64,000 bases of DNA from Pedobacter endophyticus (GCF_015679185.1 NZ_CP064939.1:2418001-2482000), one strand, 5' to 3'. Shown: positions 23,612 to 33,093, numbered from the stretch's first letter. A program made the numbers and translations. Notes: generated from the letters alone by a model not told the origin.

Positions 23612-25426
23612 TTACTTCGCCTCATCAATCGCTTTATTCACCACGTCTTGAATTCGGCCCCTTATTCTCAGGTCTGATAGTTTATCGCTTACGGTCGGGT
23701 TCACTCTGTTTGATAAAAACACATACACCAAACCACGCGATGGATCGACCCAAACGCAAGTGCCCGTGTAGCCAGTATGTCCATAAGTTTGTGGCGAAGC
23801 ATACACCGAAGGGTAATGTTTCGCCGTATCAGGATCCCAGCGATCGAAGCCTAAGCCGCGACGACTTACATTAGATTGTTTCGAGGTAAACATATCAACT
23901 GTTTGCGCTTTAAAGTACTCCTCGCCGCCGTAACTGCCCCGGTTTAACAACATTTGATAAATAATAGCTAAGTCGTTGGCACTGGCAAACAAACCTGCAT
24001 GGCCAGAAACACCACCAGCCAACCCTGCACCCTGATCGTGAACGTAGCCTACCAACAATGTCTTCCTGAAATAAGTATCCATCTCTGTCGGAATGATTTG
24101 ATCGGCCTTGAAACGGTTTCTTGGCAAGAAACCGGCAGTTTGCATGCCCAGTGGTTTATAAAAGTTCTGATAAGCATAATCATTTAACGGTTCTTCGCTG
24201 ATGTGCTCAACAATATCTTTCATTACGTACATGCTAATGTCGCTATAAACGTATTTCCCCCGGGTTTTTATAGGAGAGTTTAACATTTTTGGCCACATAA
24301 AATCTTTAAAAAAGCCTTTCCTGATGTAATAATTATCGGCCACCTTTGTGGGAAACGCGGCGGATGAATCGCGGCTGTAATCGCCAGCTTTTATGTAATT
24401 ATGAAAGGGAATGTAAGGGATAAAACCAGCCTGGTGAAGCATAACTTCGCGAACCTGAATGTTATTCATTGGCGTAGTTCGTGCCTTTGGAATGTAGGCG
24501 CCAATGTTGGTATCTAGTTTTAACTTGCCCTCTTCAAATAACCGCATTACCGAAGGTGTAGTAGCGGTAACTTTCGTAACTGAGGCTAAATCGAAAATGT
24601 CTGTTACCTTATCAGGCATATTCGAATCATAAGTGTGCGTTCCGTAGGCTTTGTTAAAAATTACCTTTCCATCTTTGGCAACAAGTACAACCAAGCCGGG
24701 CGTAGCTTTTTGATTGATGGCCTCCGATGCAATGGCATCGATTTCCTTCAAGCTGTTTGAATTCACGCCGGCATCTTCCGGAACGGTATATTTCAACCTT
24801 GTTTTGGCAGTTTTAAAGCCCGATCCAATGGTGTAGCGTGCTGAATAGGCCTTCGTTAATTTATTTTCCGCCGAAATTCCTCCGAAGATATATTGCGGAA
24901 CGATGGCCGCAGCATCTGCATTGTTTTGCGCCGTCCATACAACTGGAGTTTGAATTGCATCAAAAGATTTTAAGGCTGTTCCATTGCCAAAAACCGAAAG
25001 AATAACGTTCTTCGTTTTGCTTATGCTGTTGATAAAGTTGATAAACTTTGCGTTGTTGCTGTTTTGATCGTCGACGCAGATGAGCACCGTATTGAAATAT
25101 TTGAGGTCATCTTCCAAATCGTACAGGTTAACGCTGTCCTTATAAGAATCGGCAGAGAAGGAAGTAATCTTATCGTATTTGTTCGCAAGGCTATCAAACA
25201 CGGCACTGTAGGCAAAGCTCAAACTTACCGAGGCAATGTTCTTTTTATCGAGCGATTTTAAGGGAATTATAGAATCCTGATTGTTTAAAACTACCGTGCT
25301 TCTGCTTATCGAATTTGCTACTGAAAGTTTTTTTTCGTTCGAGGAATGCTCTTGTGCGCATGCTCCTAAACATAAAACATTAAAGAAACTCGCCGTAGCC
25401 AGAATAAATAATCTATTTCGCTTCAT
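23612..25426 (-). CDS. Serine hydrolase lipoprotein with a GH3 C-terminal-like domain
   Basis: A 604-residue lipoprotein (CLGAC lipobox, Cys23). Residues about 35-210 resemble the C-terminal domain of GH3 enzymes (ISRSTVVLNNQDSIIPLKS start). Residues about 215-600 are a class C beta-lactamase-like serine hydrolase: Ser282-x-x-Lys285 in ASVTKVT, YSDISMYVMKDIVE as the Tyr motif, and HTGYTGT near the C-terminus. In Bacteroidota this pair normally follows an N-terminal GH3 catalytic barrel in a protein of about 1000 residues. Here the barrel is absent and the signal peptide joins the C-domain directly. Probable role: hydrolysis of a peptide or ester bond in cell-wall material. It overlaps the amidohydrolase by 14 bases. 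Confidence 0.85.
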   Translation of the reverse strand: MKRNRLFILATASFFNVLCLGACAQEHSSNEKKLSVANSISRSTVVLNNQDSIIPLKSLDKKNIASVSLSFAYSAVFDSLANKYDKITSFSADSYKDSVNLYDLEDDLKYFNTVLICVDDQNSNNAKFINFINSISKTKNVILSVFGNGTALKSFDAIQTPVVWTAQNNADAAAIVPQYIFGGISAENKLTKAYSARYTIGSGFKTAKTRLKYTVPEDAGVNSNSLKEIDAIASEAINQKATPGLVVLVAKDGKVIFNKAYGTHTYDSNMPDKVTDIFDLASVTKVTATTPSVMRLFEEGKLKLDTNIGAYIPKARTTPMNNIQVREVMLHQAGFIPYIPFHNYIKAGDYSRDSSAAFPTKVADNYYIRKGFFKDFMWPKMLNSPIKTRGKYVYSDISMYVMKDIVEHISEEPLNDYAYQNFYKPLGMQTAGFLPRNRFKADQIIPTEMDTYFRKTLLVGYVHDQGAGLAGGVSGHAGLFASANDLAIIYQMLLNRGSYGGEEYFKAQTVDMFTSKQSNVSRRGLGFDRWDPDTAKHYPSVYASPQTYGHTGYTGTCVWVDPSRGLVYVFLSNRVNPTVSDKLSDLRIRGRIQDVVNKAIDEAK

Positions 25427-27047
25427 ATACTTTTTCTCCGTTCAAGTAGGTTTTCAAAACCTTAGTTTTCAATATTGTTTGTGATGTTGATTTTAAAATG
25501 TCTTTGTCGAGTATAACAAAGTCGGCCAGTTTGCCTTTTTCCAGACTGCCTTTTTCGTTTTCCTCAAAATTGGCTTTAGCTGCCCAAATGGTCATGCCAC
25601 GTAAGGCTTCTTCGGGCGTTAAAGCGTTCTCTACCTGAAAACCTCCTTTTGGAAATCCTTTCGAATCTTCTCTAACCGTTGCTGCATAAAACGTTAATAA
25701 GGGATTTATGTTTTCGACAGGGAAGTCTGTTCCTAAAGGGATCCAGCCATTTTGTTTCAATAATTGTTTATAAGCATAAGCACCTTTCAAGCGTTCTTTC
25801 CCTAAGCGCTCGCCAGCCCAATACATGTCTGATGTAGCGTGTGTGGGCTGTACCGAAGGCACAATGCTTGTTTTTCCGAATAAATCGAAATCGGCTTTGT
25901 TAATAACCTGTGCGTGCTCTATCCGCCAGCGTTTATCGTTCTTACCTTTTAAAACGTTGTTATAAATTTTTAGAATCGTCCGATTAGCTGAGTCGCCAAT
26001 GGCATGCGTACACATTTGGAAGTTATTGGCAGCTATTTTTTTGGCCACTTCTTCAAAATGTTTGGGATTGCTCAATAAAAAGCCTTTTTTGCCTGGCATA
26101 TCGCTGTATGGATGTAACAGGCAAGCCCCGCGAGAGCCTAATGCCCCATCGGCATAAACCTTAAAGGCCCGTACATTTAAGCGTTCGGTTTTTATCGGTC
26201 CACGGTTAAACAGATATTTATAATTGGCTTCATCATCAGAAAGCATCACATACAAACGCATTTTAAGCTTGTTCTCTTTCTGCAGCTTTTCGATAAACTC
26301 TACGGCTAAATAACTCAGTCCGCAATCATCAATAGTGGTTAAACCAGCAGCAAAGCAATTTTTTTGCGCATCGGTAAAAATTTTCTCGGCTAATTTAGCA
26401 TCTGGCGATGGGATTTTGCTTTCTACCAAGGCCACTGCATTATCAATTAACACGCCCGTTAATTTTCCGTTTTTAACAAGCATATCGCCACCAACCAACT
26501 TTACTTCGCCTTTAATACCTGCATCATCCAAAGCTTTTTGGTTGGCAATGGCTGCATGTCCGTCGATACGGTTTAAAAATACCGGGCGATTTGGAAAGAG
26601 CTGTGTTAAGGTTTCATTTGTAGGAAAAGATTTGTCTTGCCAGTCGTTTTGATCCCAGCCGTTACCGATTAGCCAACCGTCGGGATGGGTTTTAGCGAAA
26701 TCACTTAGCCGCTGTAAAATTTCATCCCACGATTTTGTATCGCGAAGGTCGGCAGTTTGCAAGCTTTGTCCGTAGCCATAAAAATGGGCGTGCGCATCAA
26801 TAAACCCCGGATATACCGCTTTGCCAGCGGCATCAATTTCTTCTTTGGCTTTGTACTGCGCTCTGATATCGTGGGTGGTACCGAGCGCCAAAATCTTCCC
26901 GTTTTTTACGGCAAAAGCTTCAACGGTATCAAAGTTGGTATTAACTGTATAAACTTTTGCGTTGTAAACAATACTGTCTGCCTCTTCCTTTTCACTACAT
27001 GAAGAAAATAGCAAAACAGGAAAGAAAAAGTACAAAAGAGATTTCAT
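25413..27047 (-). CDS. Amidohydrolase family lipoprotein (YtcJ-like)
   Basis: A 544-residue metal-dependent hydrolase of the YtcJ-like amidohydrolase_3 group, anchored as a lipoprotein (LFSSC, Cys17). The metal His pair is in GFIDAHAHFYG; later landmarks are GNGWDQNDW, DDCGLSYL, KVYADGALGSRGACLL, THAIGDSANR, RIEHAQ and GTDFPVENINPLLTFYAA. The substrate is unknown. The start at 27047 (MKSLLYFFFP) is taken over one nine codons upstream because it gives a clean signal peptide. The stop overlaps the next gene by 14 bases, so translation is probably coupled. Confidence 0.9.
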   Translation of the reverse strand: MKSLLYFFFPVLLFSSCSEKEEADSIVYNAKVYTVNTNFDTVEAFAVKNGKILALGTTHDIRAQYKAKEEIDAAGKAVYPGFIDAHAHFYGYGQSLQTADLRDTKSWDEILQRLSDFAKTHPDGWLIGNGWDQNDWQDKSFPTNETLTQLFPNRPVFLNRIDGHAAIANQKALDDAGIKGEVKLVGGDMLVKNGKLTGVLIDNAVALVESKIPSPDAKLAEKIFTDAQKNCFAAGLTTIDDCGLSYLAVEFIEKLQKENKLKMRLYVMLSDDEANYKYLFNRGPIKTERLNVRAFKVYADGALGSRGACLLHPYSDMPGKKGFLLSNPKHFEEVAKKIAANNFQMCTHAIGDSANRTILKIYNNVLKGKNDKRWRIEHAQVINKADFDLFGKTSIVPSVQPTHATSDMYWAGERLGKERLKGAYAYKQLLKQNGWIPLGTDFPVENINPLLTFYAATVREDSKGFPKGGFQVENALTPEEALRGMTIWAAKANFEENEKGSLEKGKLADFVILDKDILKSTSQTILKTKVLKTYLNGEKVYEAK

Positions 27048-27136
27048 GTGGCTAAAGATATAAAATTGAATCATTTGGTTTTGTAATTTCAGCTTTACAG
27101 AGCAGGAAGCTTAGAGAAATGCCTTTAGCTTTGCTT

Positions 27137-27234
27137 ATTATTCGATGAATAATTAGAATGAACTATCAATCTGAACTCGATCAATTCAAGCGGCCGTCAT
27201 TGCGAGGCTGGATGCGAGCGAGCCGAAGCAATCT
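27137..27234. repeat. Palindrome and half repeat upstream of the amidohydrolase
   Basis: ATTATTC gat GAATAAT at 27137-27153, then a half-unit CGTCATTGCGAGG...GAAGCAATCT at 27195-27234, whose complete two-armed form is at 53214-53279. Confidence 0.6.
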
Positions 27235-27319
27235 TTCTCCAATAATTGTTCTGAAGATATTGGTTCACCCTACCGCCAAAACCATTTTTTAAGTTCGAAA
27301 TAAATAGGCATAACGCAAC

Positions 27320-27880
27320 TTATTTGTTAAAAGCAGTCATCGTGTGCGCGGGGCCAACAGTTACGAAGCTTTTGATCAGTTCGACACTCTTATCAATGAG
27401 GGCCGGAATTTCCAGCTGTTCATTTTTATCGAACTGGCCAAGCACAAAATCTACCTGACGACCTTTTGGGTAGTCACTTCCAATGCCGAAACGTAATCGG
27501 GCGTAGTTTTGACCGCCGCAAACCTCTTCAATACTTTTCAGTCCATTATGCCCGGCACTCGACCCTTGCAGCTTTAGGCGGAGTTTCCCTAAAGGCAGTG
27601 CCAAATCATCAACAATAACGAGCACATTTTCGGGAGCAATCTTAAGTTCTTTCATCCAATAGTTTACGGCCTTACCACTGAGATTCATAAAAGTGGTCGG
27701 CTTAATCACATGAAGTTTCTTCCCTTTAAAACTCACTTCCGCATAGTAAGCCAAACGAATATTCTCAAAGCTTCCACTTAAGCCTTTCACCAATTCATCT
27801 GCAATATCAAAACCTATGTTGTGCCTTGTATGCGCATAATCGGGCCCAATATTGCCTAAACCAACTATAAGATATTTCAT
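27320..27880 (-). CDS. pth: Peptidyl-tRNA hydrolase
   Basis: Releases peptides from peptidyl-tRNA that drops off the ribosome; essential. 186 residues. Family motifs: VGLGNIGPDYAHTRHNIGF (Asn and catalytic His), KPTTFMNLSGKAV, and VDDLALPLGKLRLKLQGSSA followed by GHNGLKSI. The last third (FGIGSDYPKGRQ and the F-VLGQFDKNE stretch) is also standard. The ATG lies four bases behind a TACCTTTG promoter box, so the message may be leaderless even though rplY and prs lie upstream on the same strand. Confidence 0.96.
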   Translation of the reverse strand: MKYLIVGLGNIGPDYAHTRHNIGFDIADELVKGLSGSFENIRLAYYAEVSFKGKKLHVIKPTTFMNLSGKAVNYWMKELKIAPENVLVIVDDLALPLGKLRLKLQGSSAGHNGLKSIEEVCGGQNYARLRFGIGSDYPKGRQVDFVLGQFDKNEQLEIPALIDKSVELIKSFVTVGPAHTMTAFNK

Positions 27881-27884
27881 GGCG

Positions 27885-27892
27885 CAAAGGTA
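27885..27892 (-). promoter_or_regulatory. -7 promoter box abutting pth
   Basis: Minus-strand TACCTTTG ends four bases before the pth ATG; the expected -33 position falls in heptamer-repeat DNA. Confidence 0.45.
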
Positions 27893-27896
27893 GGAA

Positions 27897-27985
27897 AAAG
27901 TTGGGAGTTGGGAGTTTTGAGTTGAGAGTTGGGAGCTCGGAGTCCCGAGTCTAGAGTCGGAAGTCTCGAGACTAAAGACTAAAAC
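27897..27985. repeat. Heptamer-like low-complexity repeat
   Basis: Runs of GGGAGTT, then CGGAGTC/CGAGTC/AGAGTCGGAAGTC with 6-8 base spacing. It is the reverse-complement type of the GACTTCG runs at 4832, 55765, 58995 and 59505. Confidence 0.6.
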
Positions 27986-28015
27986 TTAAATGCGAAAACG
28001 TAAAATATGGTTCAC

Positions 28016-28050
28016 AAAAAAAGCGATGCAACATTTGCACCGCTTTTTTC
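28016..28050. terminator. Intrinsic terminator after rplY
   Basis: GCGATGCAA cat TTGCACCGC stem with A7 and T6 on the two sides. It lies just after the rplY stop (minus strand) and before the pth promoter. Confidence 0.8.
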
Positions 28051-28086
28051 AAATCAAGGAAATCCTGATAATCTTGGAAATCCTGA

Positions 28087-28671
28087 TTATTTTTTACCTT
28101 TTGCAGCTTCAGTTTCTGCTTGTTTTAATGCTCTAGACATTGCAACTGATACGATAGTATCTTCTGGAGTGTTGGTAATTACGTAGTTCTGACCTTTAAG
28201 ATCGCGAACACGGAATAAGCTACCCACTTCTAATTGCTCTAAGCTTACCTCAACGTTTTGTGGCATGTTAGCTGGCAACGCTTTAACGCGAAGTTTACGT
28301 AACTTTTGGATTAATTTACCCCCCATTTTAACACCTGGAGAAGTTCCTGTTAACTTAACCGGAATTTCCATCACGATTTCTTTTTCGTCGAATAACTGAA
28401 GAAAATCGATGTGCATTAATACGTCGGTAAGTGGGTGGAATTGTGTGTCTTTTACGATTGCTTTTGTTTTAGCACCGTTCACATCAATTTCCACAAAATT
28501 TACTTCCGGAGTATAAATAACATCTCTTAAATCAGCGATCAACACAGCTAAGTGTTTTTGCTCATTTCCACCGTACAATACCGCCGGAACCTTACCTTCG
28601 TAACGAAGTTCCTTGGCATCGCGTTTCCCTACGTTCTCTCTTGGAGAACCGCTAATAGCGATTGTTTTCAT
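28087..28671 (-). CDS. rplY: Ribosomal protein bL25, Ctc/TL5 form
   Basis: Binds 5S rRNA in the large subunit. 194 residues, so it is the long CTC form with both the L25 beta-barrel (residues about 1-90; SGSPRENVGKRDAKELRYEG, VPAVLYGG) and the TL5 C-terminal domain (about 95-180; VMEIPVKLTGTSPGVKMGGK, RKLRVKALPANMP), plus a Lys/Ala tail KQAETEAAKGKK. The order prs-rplY-pth is a common conserved bacterial neighbourhood. Confidence 0.96.
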   Translation of the reverse strand: MKTIAISGSPRENVGKRDAKELRYEGKVPAVLYGGNEQKHLAVLIADLRDVIYTPEVNFVEIDVNGAKTKAIVKDTQFHPLTDVLMHIDFLQLFDEKEIVMEIPVKLTGTSPGVKMGGKLIQKLRKLRVKALPANMPQNVEVSLEQLEVGSLFRVRDLKGQNYVITNTPEDTIVSVAMSRALKQAETEAAKGKK

Positions 28672-28753
28672 TTTATTTATATTTATTGTTTATTATTATT
28701 AGCAGTATCAGGTATCAAGACCTTCCGCCTTAAACCCTCTACCTTCAACCTAA

Positions 28754-29695
28754 TTACACTCTAAACAGGTCGCTAATTGATCCATGCTCATTTACATTGG
28801 CAATTGCCCTTGCAAACAGTGCAGCGGTACTTAGCACCCGTATTTTATCACTTTCTTGTTTTAGCGGGATGGTATCTGTAACGATCAACTCAGTCAAAAC
28901 CGAATTTTCTACTGTTTCTACAGCTTTACCCGATAATACGGCGTGTGTACATACAGCCCTAACGCTTGCGGCACCATTCTCCATAATTAAAGCCGCAGCT
29001 TTTGATAAGGTTCCGGCAGTATCGCAAATATCGTCAATTAAAACCACATCTTGTCCGGTTACGTCACCGATAATCGACATTGATTCGATTTCGTTGGCAC
29101 GTTTACGGCGCTTATCGCAAATAATTACCTCCGCATTAAAAAACTTGGCAAAGGTACGGGCTCTGTACGAACCGCCCATATCTGGCGATGCAATGGTTAA
29201 ATTCTTTAAATTTAAGCTTTTGATATAAGGCACAAAAATAACCGATCCGTCTAAGTGATCAACCGGAATATCAAAAAAACCTTGTATCTGCGCTGCATGC
29301 AAATCCATTGTCATAATGCGGTGAATACCTGCAGACTTCAATAAATTTGCCACCAATTTGGCGCCAATTGCCACACGCGGTTTATCCTTTCTATCCTGGC
29401 GAGCCAAACCATAATATGGAACTACTGCCGTAATATAATGTGCTGAGGCCCTTTTAGCGGCATCAATCATTAAAAGCAGTTCCATTAAGTTATCGCTGGG
29501 CTGATAAGTAGATTGGATTAAAAAAACGTCACTACCACGAATCGATTCGTCAAAAGAAGGTTGAAATTCGCCATCACTGAATTTGTGAATGGTTACGCTA
29601 CCAAGCGGTTTGCCGTAGTGTTCAGCAATCTTAAGTGATAATCCTCTTGAACCAGTTCCGGAGAATAACTTTACCGGGTTAAACTGCAATGGCAT
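28754..29695 (-). CDS. prs: Ribose-phosphate pyrophosphokinase
   Basis: Makes PRPP from ribose 5-phosphate and ATP for purine, pyrimidine, His, Trp and NAD synthesis. 313 residues. Motifs: KFSDGEFQPSFDESIRGSDV (ATP site), YYGLARQDRK, TMDLHAAQIQGFFDIPVDHL, CDKRRK, and the PRPP-binding VVLIDDICDTAGTLSKAA. The start ATG lies only 20 bases after the T tract of the terminator that follows tRNA-Gln, and no separate promoter box is seen in that space, so expression may depend on read-through. Confidence 0.97.
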   Translation of the reverse strand: MPLQFNPVKLFSGTGSRGLSLKIAEHYGKPLGSVTIHKFSDGEFQPSFDESIRGSDVFLIQSTYQPSDNLMELLLMIDAAKRASAHYITAVVPYYGLARQDRKDKPRVAIGAKLVANLLKSAGIHRIMTMDLHAAQIQGFFDIPVDHLDGSVIFVPYIKSLNLKNLTIASPDMGGSYRARTFAKFFNAEVIICDKRRKRANEIESMSIIGDVTGQDVVLIDDICDTAGTLSKAAALIMENGAASVRAVCTHAVLSGKAVETVENSVLTELIVTDTIPLKQESDKIRVLSTAALFARAIANVNEHGSISDLFRV

Positions 29696-29715
29696 AATCC
29701 GTGTAGTTTACGGTT

Positions 29716-29753
29716 AAAAAAAATCGGATCGTATCTGGTGAGATACAATCCGA
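29716..29753 (-). terminator. Terminator or attenuator between tRNA-Gln and prs
   Basis: 13-bp stem TCGGATTGTATCT / AGATACGATCCGA (one G-U) with a 4-base loop, followed on the minus strand by eight T. A textbook intrinsic terminator placed 20 bases before the prs ATG and 13 bases after the tRNA. Confidence 0.85.
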
Positions 29754-29765
29754 ACTGAAATTTAG

Positions 29766-29836
29766 TTGTCCGACCTGGATTCGAACCAAGACAAACGGTA
29801 CCAAAAACCGTTGTACTACCCTTATACTATCGGACA
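29766..29836 (-). tRNA. tRNA-Gln (anticodon TTG)
   Basis: Cloverleaf on the minus strand: acceptor TGTCCGA / TCGGACA, D arm containing AAGGGTAGTAC, anticodon stem ACGGT / ACCGT with loop TTTTGGT (anticodon TTG), and T arm CTTGG TTCGAAT CCAGG. 71 nucleotides with discriminator A; CCA is not encoded. Confidence 0.97.
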
Positions 29837-29871
29837 AAAACGTATCGAGGATATTTCCCCGAAAGGGAATG

Positions 29872-29902
29872 CAAATGTAGGAAGCATATTTTAATTATGC
29901 AA
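29872..29902 (-). promoter_or_regulatory. Promoter of tRNA-Gln
   Basis: Minus strand shows TTG, 20 bases, then TACATTTG: both parts of the Bacteroidota promoter at the expected spacing, 35 bases before the tRNA. Confidence 0.65.
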
Positions 29903-30028
29903 GAGGGTATTTAAAAAAAATAAAAAATTATTGCTAACTAATTGAAAGTCAAAAAAAATTATTCGCACGGTGCAACATTGCATTTCAAAATCCGACTTTT
30001 TAGCTAAACCTAACCATTAACATAAGCT

Positions 30029-33000
30029 ATGACTTATTCAAAAATCAATACCCTTGTTGGCTGGATATGCTTTTCCATTGCAATAACCACCTATGTTTTA
30101 ACTTTAGATCAATCTGTTAGTTTTTGGGATTGCGGTGAGTTTATCGCCTCTGCATTTCGCCTCCAGGTGGTGCATCAACCTGGCGCACCAATTGTTTCGA
30201 TGGTGCAAAGGCTGTTTTCGACTTTCGCATTCGGAAATAAGACTATGGTGGCCTATTTCATCAACTTGTCGTCGGCGCTGGCAAGTGCAGGGACTATTTT
30301 GTTTCTGTTCTGGACGATTACCGCATTGGCAAAGAAAACCATTGTAAAGCCCGGCGAAGCAATAAACCGTTCAAAAACCATCGGCATCATTGGCGCTGGC
30401 TTAGTTGGCGCTTTGGCGTATGCTTTTTCTGATAGCTTTTGGTTTTCGGCTGTCGAGGCCGAGGTTTACGCCCTGTCATCGCTCTTTAGCGCAGTATTAT
30501 TTTGGGCGGCCTTAAAATGGGAATCGCAGGCAAAGGAGCCCCGGGCCGATAGGTGGTTGCTTTTTATCGCCTATTTGCTAGGCTTATCAATCGGCGTACA
30601 CTTACTAAACCTGTTGGTTATACCGGCAATAATTTTTGTTTACTTTTTCAAGAAAACGAACAACCCAAATTGGAAAGACATTGTTAAGGTTTTTCTTTTA
30701 TCGATTTTGGCACTGGCTATCGTTCAGTTTGGCATTATACAATACCTCATCGCGTTTGCGGCAAGCTTCGATTATTTCTTCGTAAACAACCTTGGCCTTT
30801 CTTTTGGATCGGGAATTTTAGTTTACGCCATCTTAATTGTCGGCGGGTTAGTATACGGCATCCGTTATTCTATACTGAACAACAAGCGGGCGTTGAACCT
30901 GATCCTGCTATCGGTTTCGCTCATTATTTTTGGATACAGTTCTTTTGCCCTGCTCATTATCAGGGCTGAGGCTAAACCAAACCTCAATAATTACAATGTA
31001 GATAATGTTTATTCATTTTTAAGATATGTTGGTAGAGACCAGTATGGCGACAGGCCTTTGGTATATGGTCAAAACTACAATTCGGAAAAAATTGATATTA
31101 AAGTCACCGGCCGAATTTATCGTAAAGGAAAAGACAAATACGAATCGGCGGGGACCAGATCTGAATACGTTTTCGGCGACAAAACTCTTGCTCCGAGAAT
31201 GTACAGCGACAAGGCAGAGCATGTTCGCTTTTATAAAAACTATATGGGTTTCGACGATCAGCATAAACCTACCTTAGTAGATAACCTTAAATACCTGTTC
31301 TCATTTCAGGCGGGGCAGATGTACATGCGTTATTTTATGTGGAACTTTGTTGGCCGACGGGATAATGAAGATGGCCAACTTGGTGGCCGCGATGGGGAAT
31401 GGCTTAGTGGCATTAAACCAATTGATGCCTTGCGACTCGGTAGTCAGCATAACCTTCCGCCATCGATTACCGAAAATAAAGCTTATAACCGTTTTTTCTT
31501 TTTGCCCTTAATTATCGGTCTGATTGGTGCGGTATGGCATTTTAAACGCAACCAAAAAGATGCGGGCGTTATTGGTTTGCTGTTCGTTTTTACAGGCGTT
31601 GCAATAGTGGTTTACCTCAACTCGGTGCCGATAGAGCCGCGAGAAAGAGATTATGCTGATGTAGGTTCGTTTTATGCTTTTGCCATCTGGATCGGGCTTG
31701 GTGTTTTTGGCCTAAAGGAGTGGGTTTTTAAAAAATTAACGCCGGCAAAAGCTGGAATTTTCGCTTCGATGGCGGCTTTAATTGCCGCTCCGGTGCTTAT
31801 GGTGAGTCAGGGATGGGACGATCATGACCGCTCTGATAGTTATGTAGCGCACGATATGTCGGTAAACTATTTAAAATCGTGTGCGCCAAATGCCATTCTT
31901 TTCACCTATGGCGATAACGATACTTATCCGGTTTGGTATGCACAAGAGGTAGAAAATATCCGTCCGGATGTTAGGGTTGTAAACCTAAGCTTGTTCACCG
32001 CCGATTGGTACATTGATGGGATGAAGAAAAAACAAAACGAATCGGCTCCCCTACCCATCTCTATGAAACCCGAACAATATGTAGAGGGGGTACGGGATAT
32101 CATGTATTATCAGGATTATAAAATCGCTCAATATATCGAGCTAAAGGAGATTATGGACGTGCTTCTTTCTGATAACGATGCTGATAAAGTAGCAATGACG
32201 GACGGTTCAAAGTACAATGTGCTTCCTACCAAAAACTTAAAGATTACCGTAAATCCGAAACAGGTTTTGGATACTGGCACGGTACCAAAAGAAGATGCCG
32301 GTAAAATTGCAGACACGATGGAATGGACATACAACAGTGATTATGTTACCAAAGGAACGTTGGCCTTGTTCGATATTTTAACTCATAACGACTGGAAAAG
32401 GCCGATTTATTTTACCGGTGCCATGCCTGATGCGCAGTATGTAGGCTTAAACAAATATTTATACACCGAAGGGCTGAACAGAAGATTGCTGCCGCTGAAA
32501 CCTGATATGAGTATTACTGAAGATTACGATCGTGTTAACGTGAAACCAATGTACAACAACCTGGTTAATGTTTACGGTTACGGAAACATCAAATACGCCA
32601 ACCATCTGGACAGGCAATCGGCCGATGATGTGACTTATTTTTCGAATCTGTTCAACGGGTTGTTAACCGGCCTGATTAGGGAAGGAAAAATTGAGGAAGC
32701 TAAACAAGTGACACAAAAGTATTTCGATGTAATCCCCAACAAATTTTACACCATGCGCCAGGTAATGACCACTTTTTACTTTACCGAAAATCTGTACCGC
32801 TTAAACGATCTAAACAGGGCAAACGCAATGATTAATAAAACCGCAGCCTACGTTAACAAGGAACTGAACTATTTAACCGAAGTTTCGGAAAGTGAAAAGC
32901 AGCTAGTATCTGAACAGAACATTCGCTTTTACTTGACGTTTCTCGGGCAGATGGCAAAATTGACCAAAGATTTCGATCAGACAGAGATGAGTAAAAAATT

Positions 33001-33055
33001 AGAACAGCAATACAACACTTTTATCGATCGATTGACACCATTGGCGAGTAGTTGA
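30029..33055 (+). CDS. DUF2723 membrane protein, first paralogue
   Basis: A 1008-residue inner-membrane protein. Residues about 1-320 hold many hydrophobic helices and the DUF2723 opening: LDQSVSFWDCGEFIASAFRLQVVHQPGAP, where Asp-Cys-Gly-Glu resembles the catalytic loop of GT-C glycosyltransferases such as protein O-mannosyltransferases. More helices follow at about 490-600 with PIEPRERDYADVGSFYAF. The soluble C-terminal half (about 615-1008) starts WDDHDRSDSYVAHD and has a conserved TYGDNDTYPVWYAQE. Its C-terminal region has helical TPR-like segments (EGKIEEAKQVTQKYFD). Likely a lipid-linked-sugar transferase acting outside the membrane; the substrate is unknown. Followed by a close paralogue. 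Confidence 0.85.
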   Translation: MTYSKINTLVGWICFSIAITTYVLTLDQSVSFWDCGEFIASAFRLQVVHQPGAPIVSMVQRLFSTFAFGNKTMVAYFINLSSALASAGTILFLFWTITALAKKTIVKPGEAINRSKTIGIIGAGLVGALAYAFSDSFWFSAVEAEVYALSSLFSAVLFWAALKWESQAKEPRADRWLLFIAYLLGLSIGVHLLNLLVIPAIIFVYFFKKTNNPNWKDIVKVFLLSILALAIVQFGIIQYLIAFAASFDYFFVNNLGLSFGSGILVYAILIVGGLVYGIRYSILNNKRALNLILLSVSLIIFGYSSFALLIIRAEAKPNLNNYNVDNVYSFLRYVGRDQYGDRPLVYGQNYNSEKIDIKVTGRIYRKGKDKYESAGTRSEYVFGDKTLAPRMYSDKAEHVRFYKNYMGFDDQHKPTLVDNLKYLFSFQAGQMYMRYFMWNFVGRRDNEDGQLGGRDGEWLSGIKPIDALRLGSQHNLPPSITENKAYNRFFFLPLIIGLIGAVWHFKRNQKDAGVIGLLFVFTGVAIVVYLNSVPIEPRERDYADVGSFYAFAIWIGLGVFGLKEWVFKKLTPAKAGIFASMAALIAAPVLMVSQGWDDHDRSDSYVAHDMSVNYLKSCAPNAILFTYGDNDTYPVWYAQEVENIRPDVRVVNLSLFTADWYIDGMKKKQNESAPLPISMKPEQYVEGVRDIMYYQDYKIAQYIELKEIMDVLLSDNDADKVAMTDGSKYNVLPTKNLKITVNPKQVLDTGTVPKEDAGKIADTMEWTYNSDYVTKGTLALFDILTHNDWKRPIYFTGAMPDAQYVGLNKYLYTEGLNRRLLPLKPDMSITEDYDRVNVKPMYNNLVNVYGYGNIKYANHLDRQSADDVTYFSNLFNGLLTGLIREGKIEEAKQVTQKYFDVIPNKFYTMRQVMTTFYFTENLYRLNDLNRANAMINKTAAYVNKELNYLTEVSESEKQLVSEQNIRFYLTFLGQMAKLTKDFDQTEMSKKLEQQYNTFIDRLTPLASS

Positions 33056-33093
33056 TTGTTCATTGGTTCATTGGTTCATTAGTTTATTGGGAG
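33055..33093. repeat. GTTCATTGG direct repeats
   Basis: Several imperfect copies of a nine-base motif (TTCATTGGTTCATTGG) directly after the stop codon; a similar run lies upstream of rdgB (19364-19400). The 441-base gap to the second paralogue holds only this and the 22-bp tandem repeat. Confidence 0.5.
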
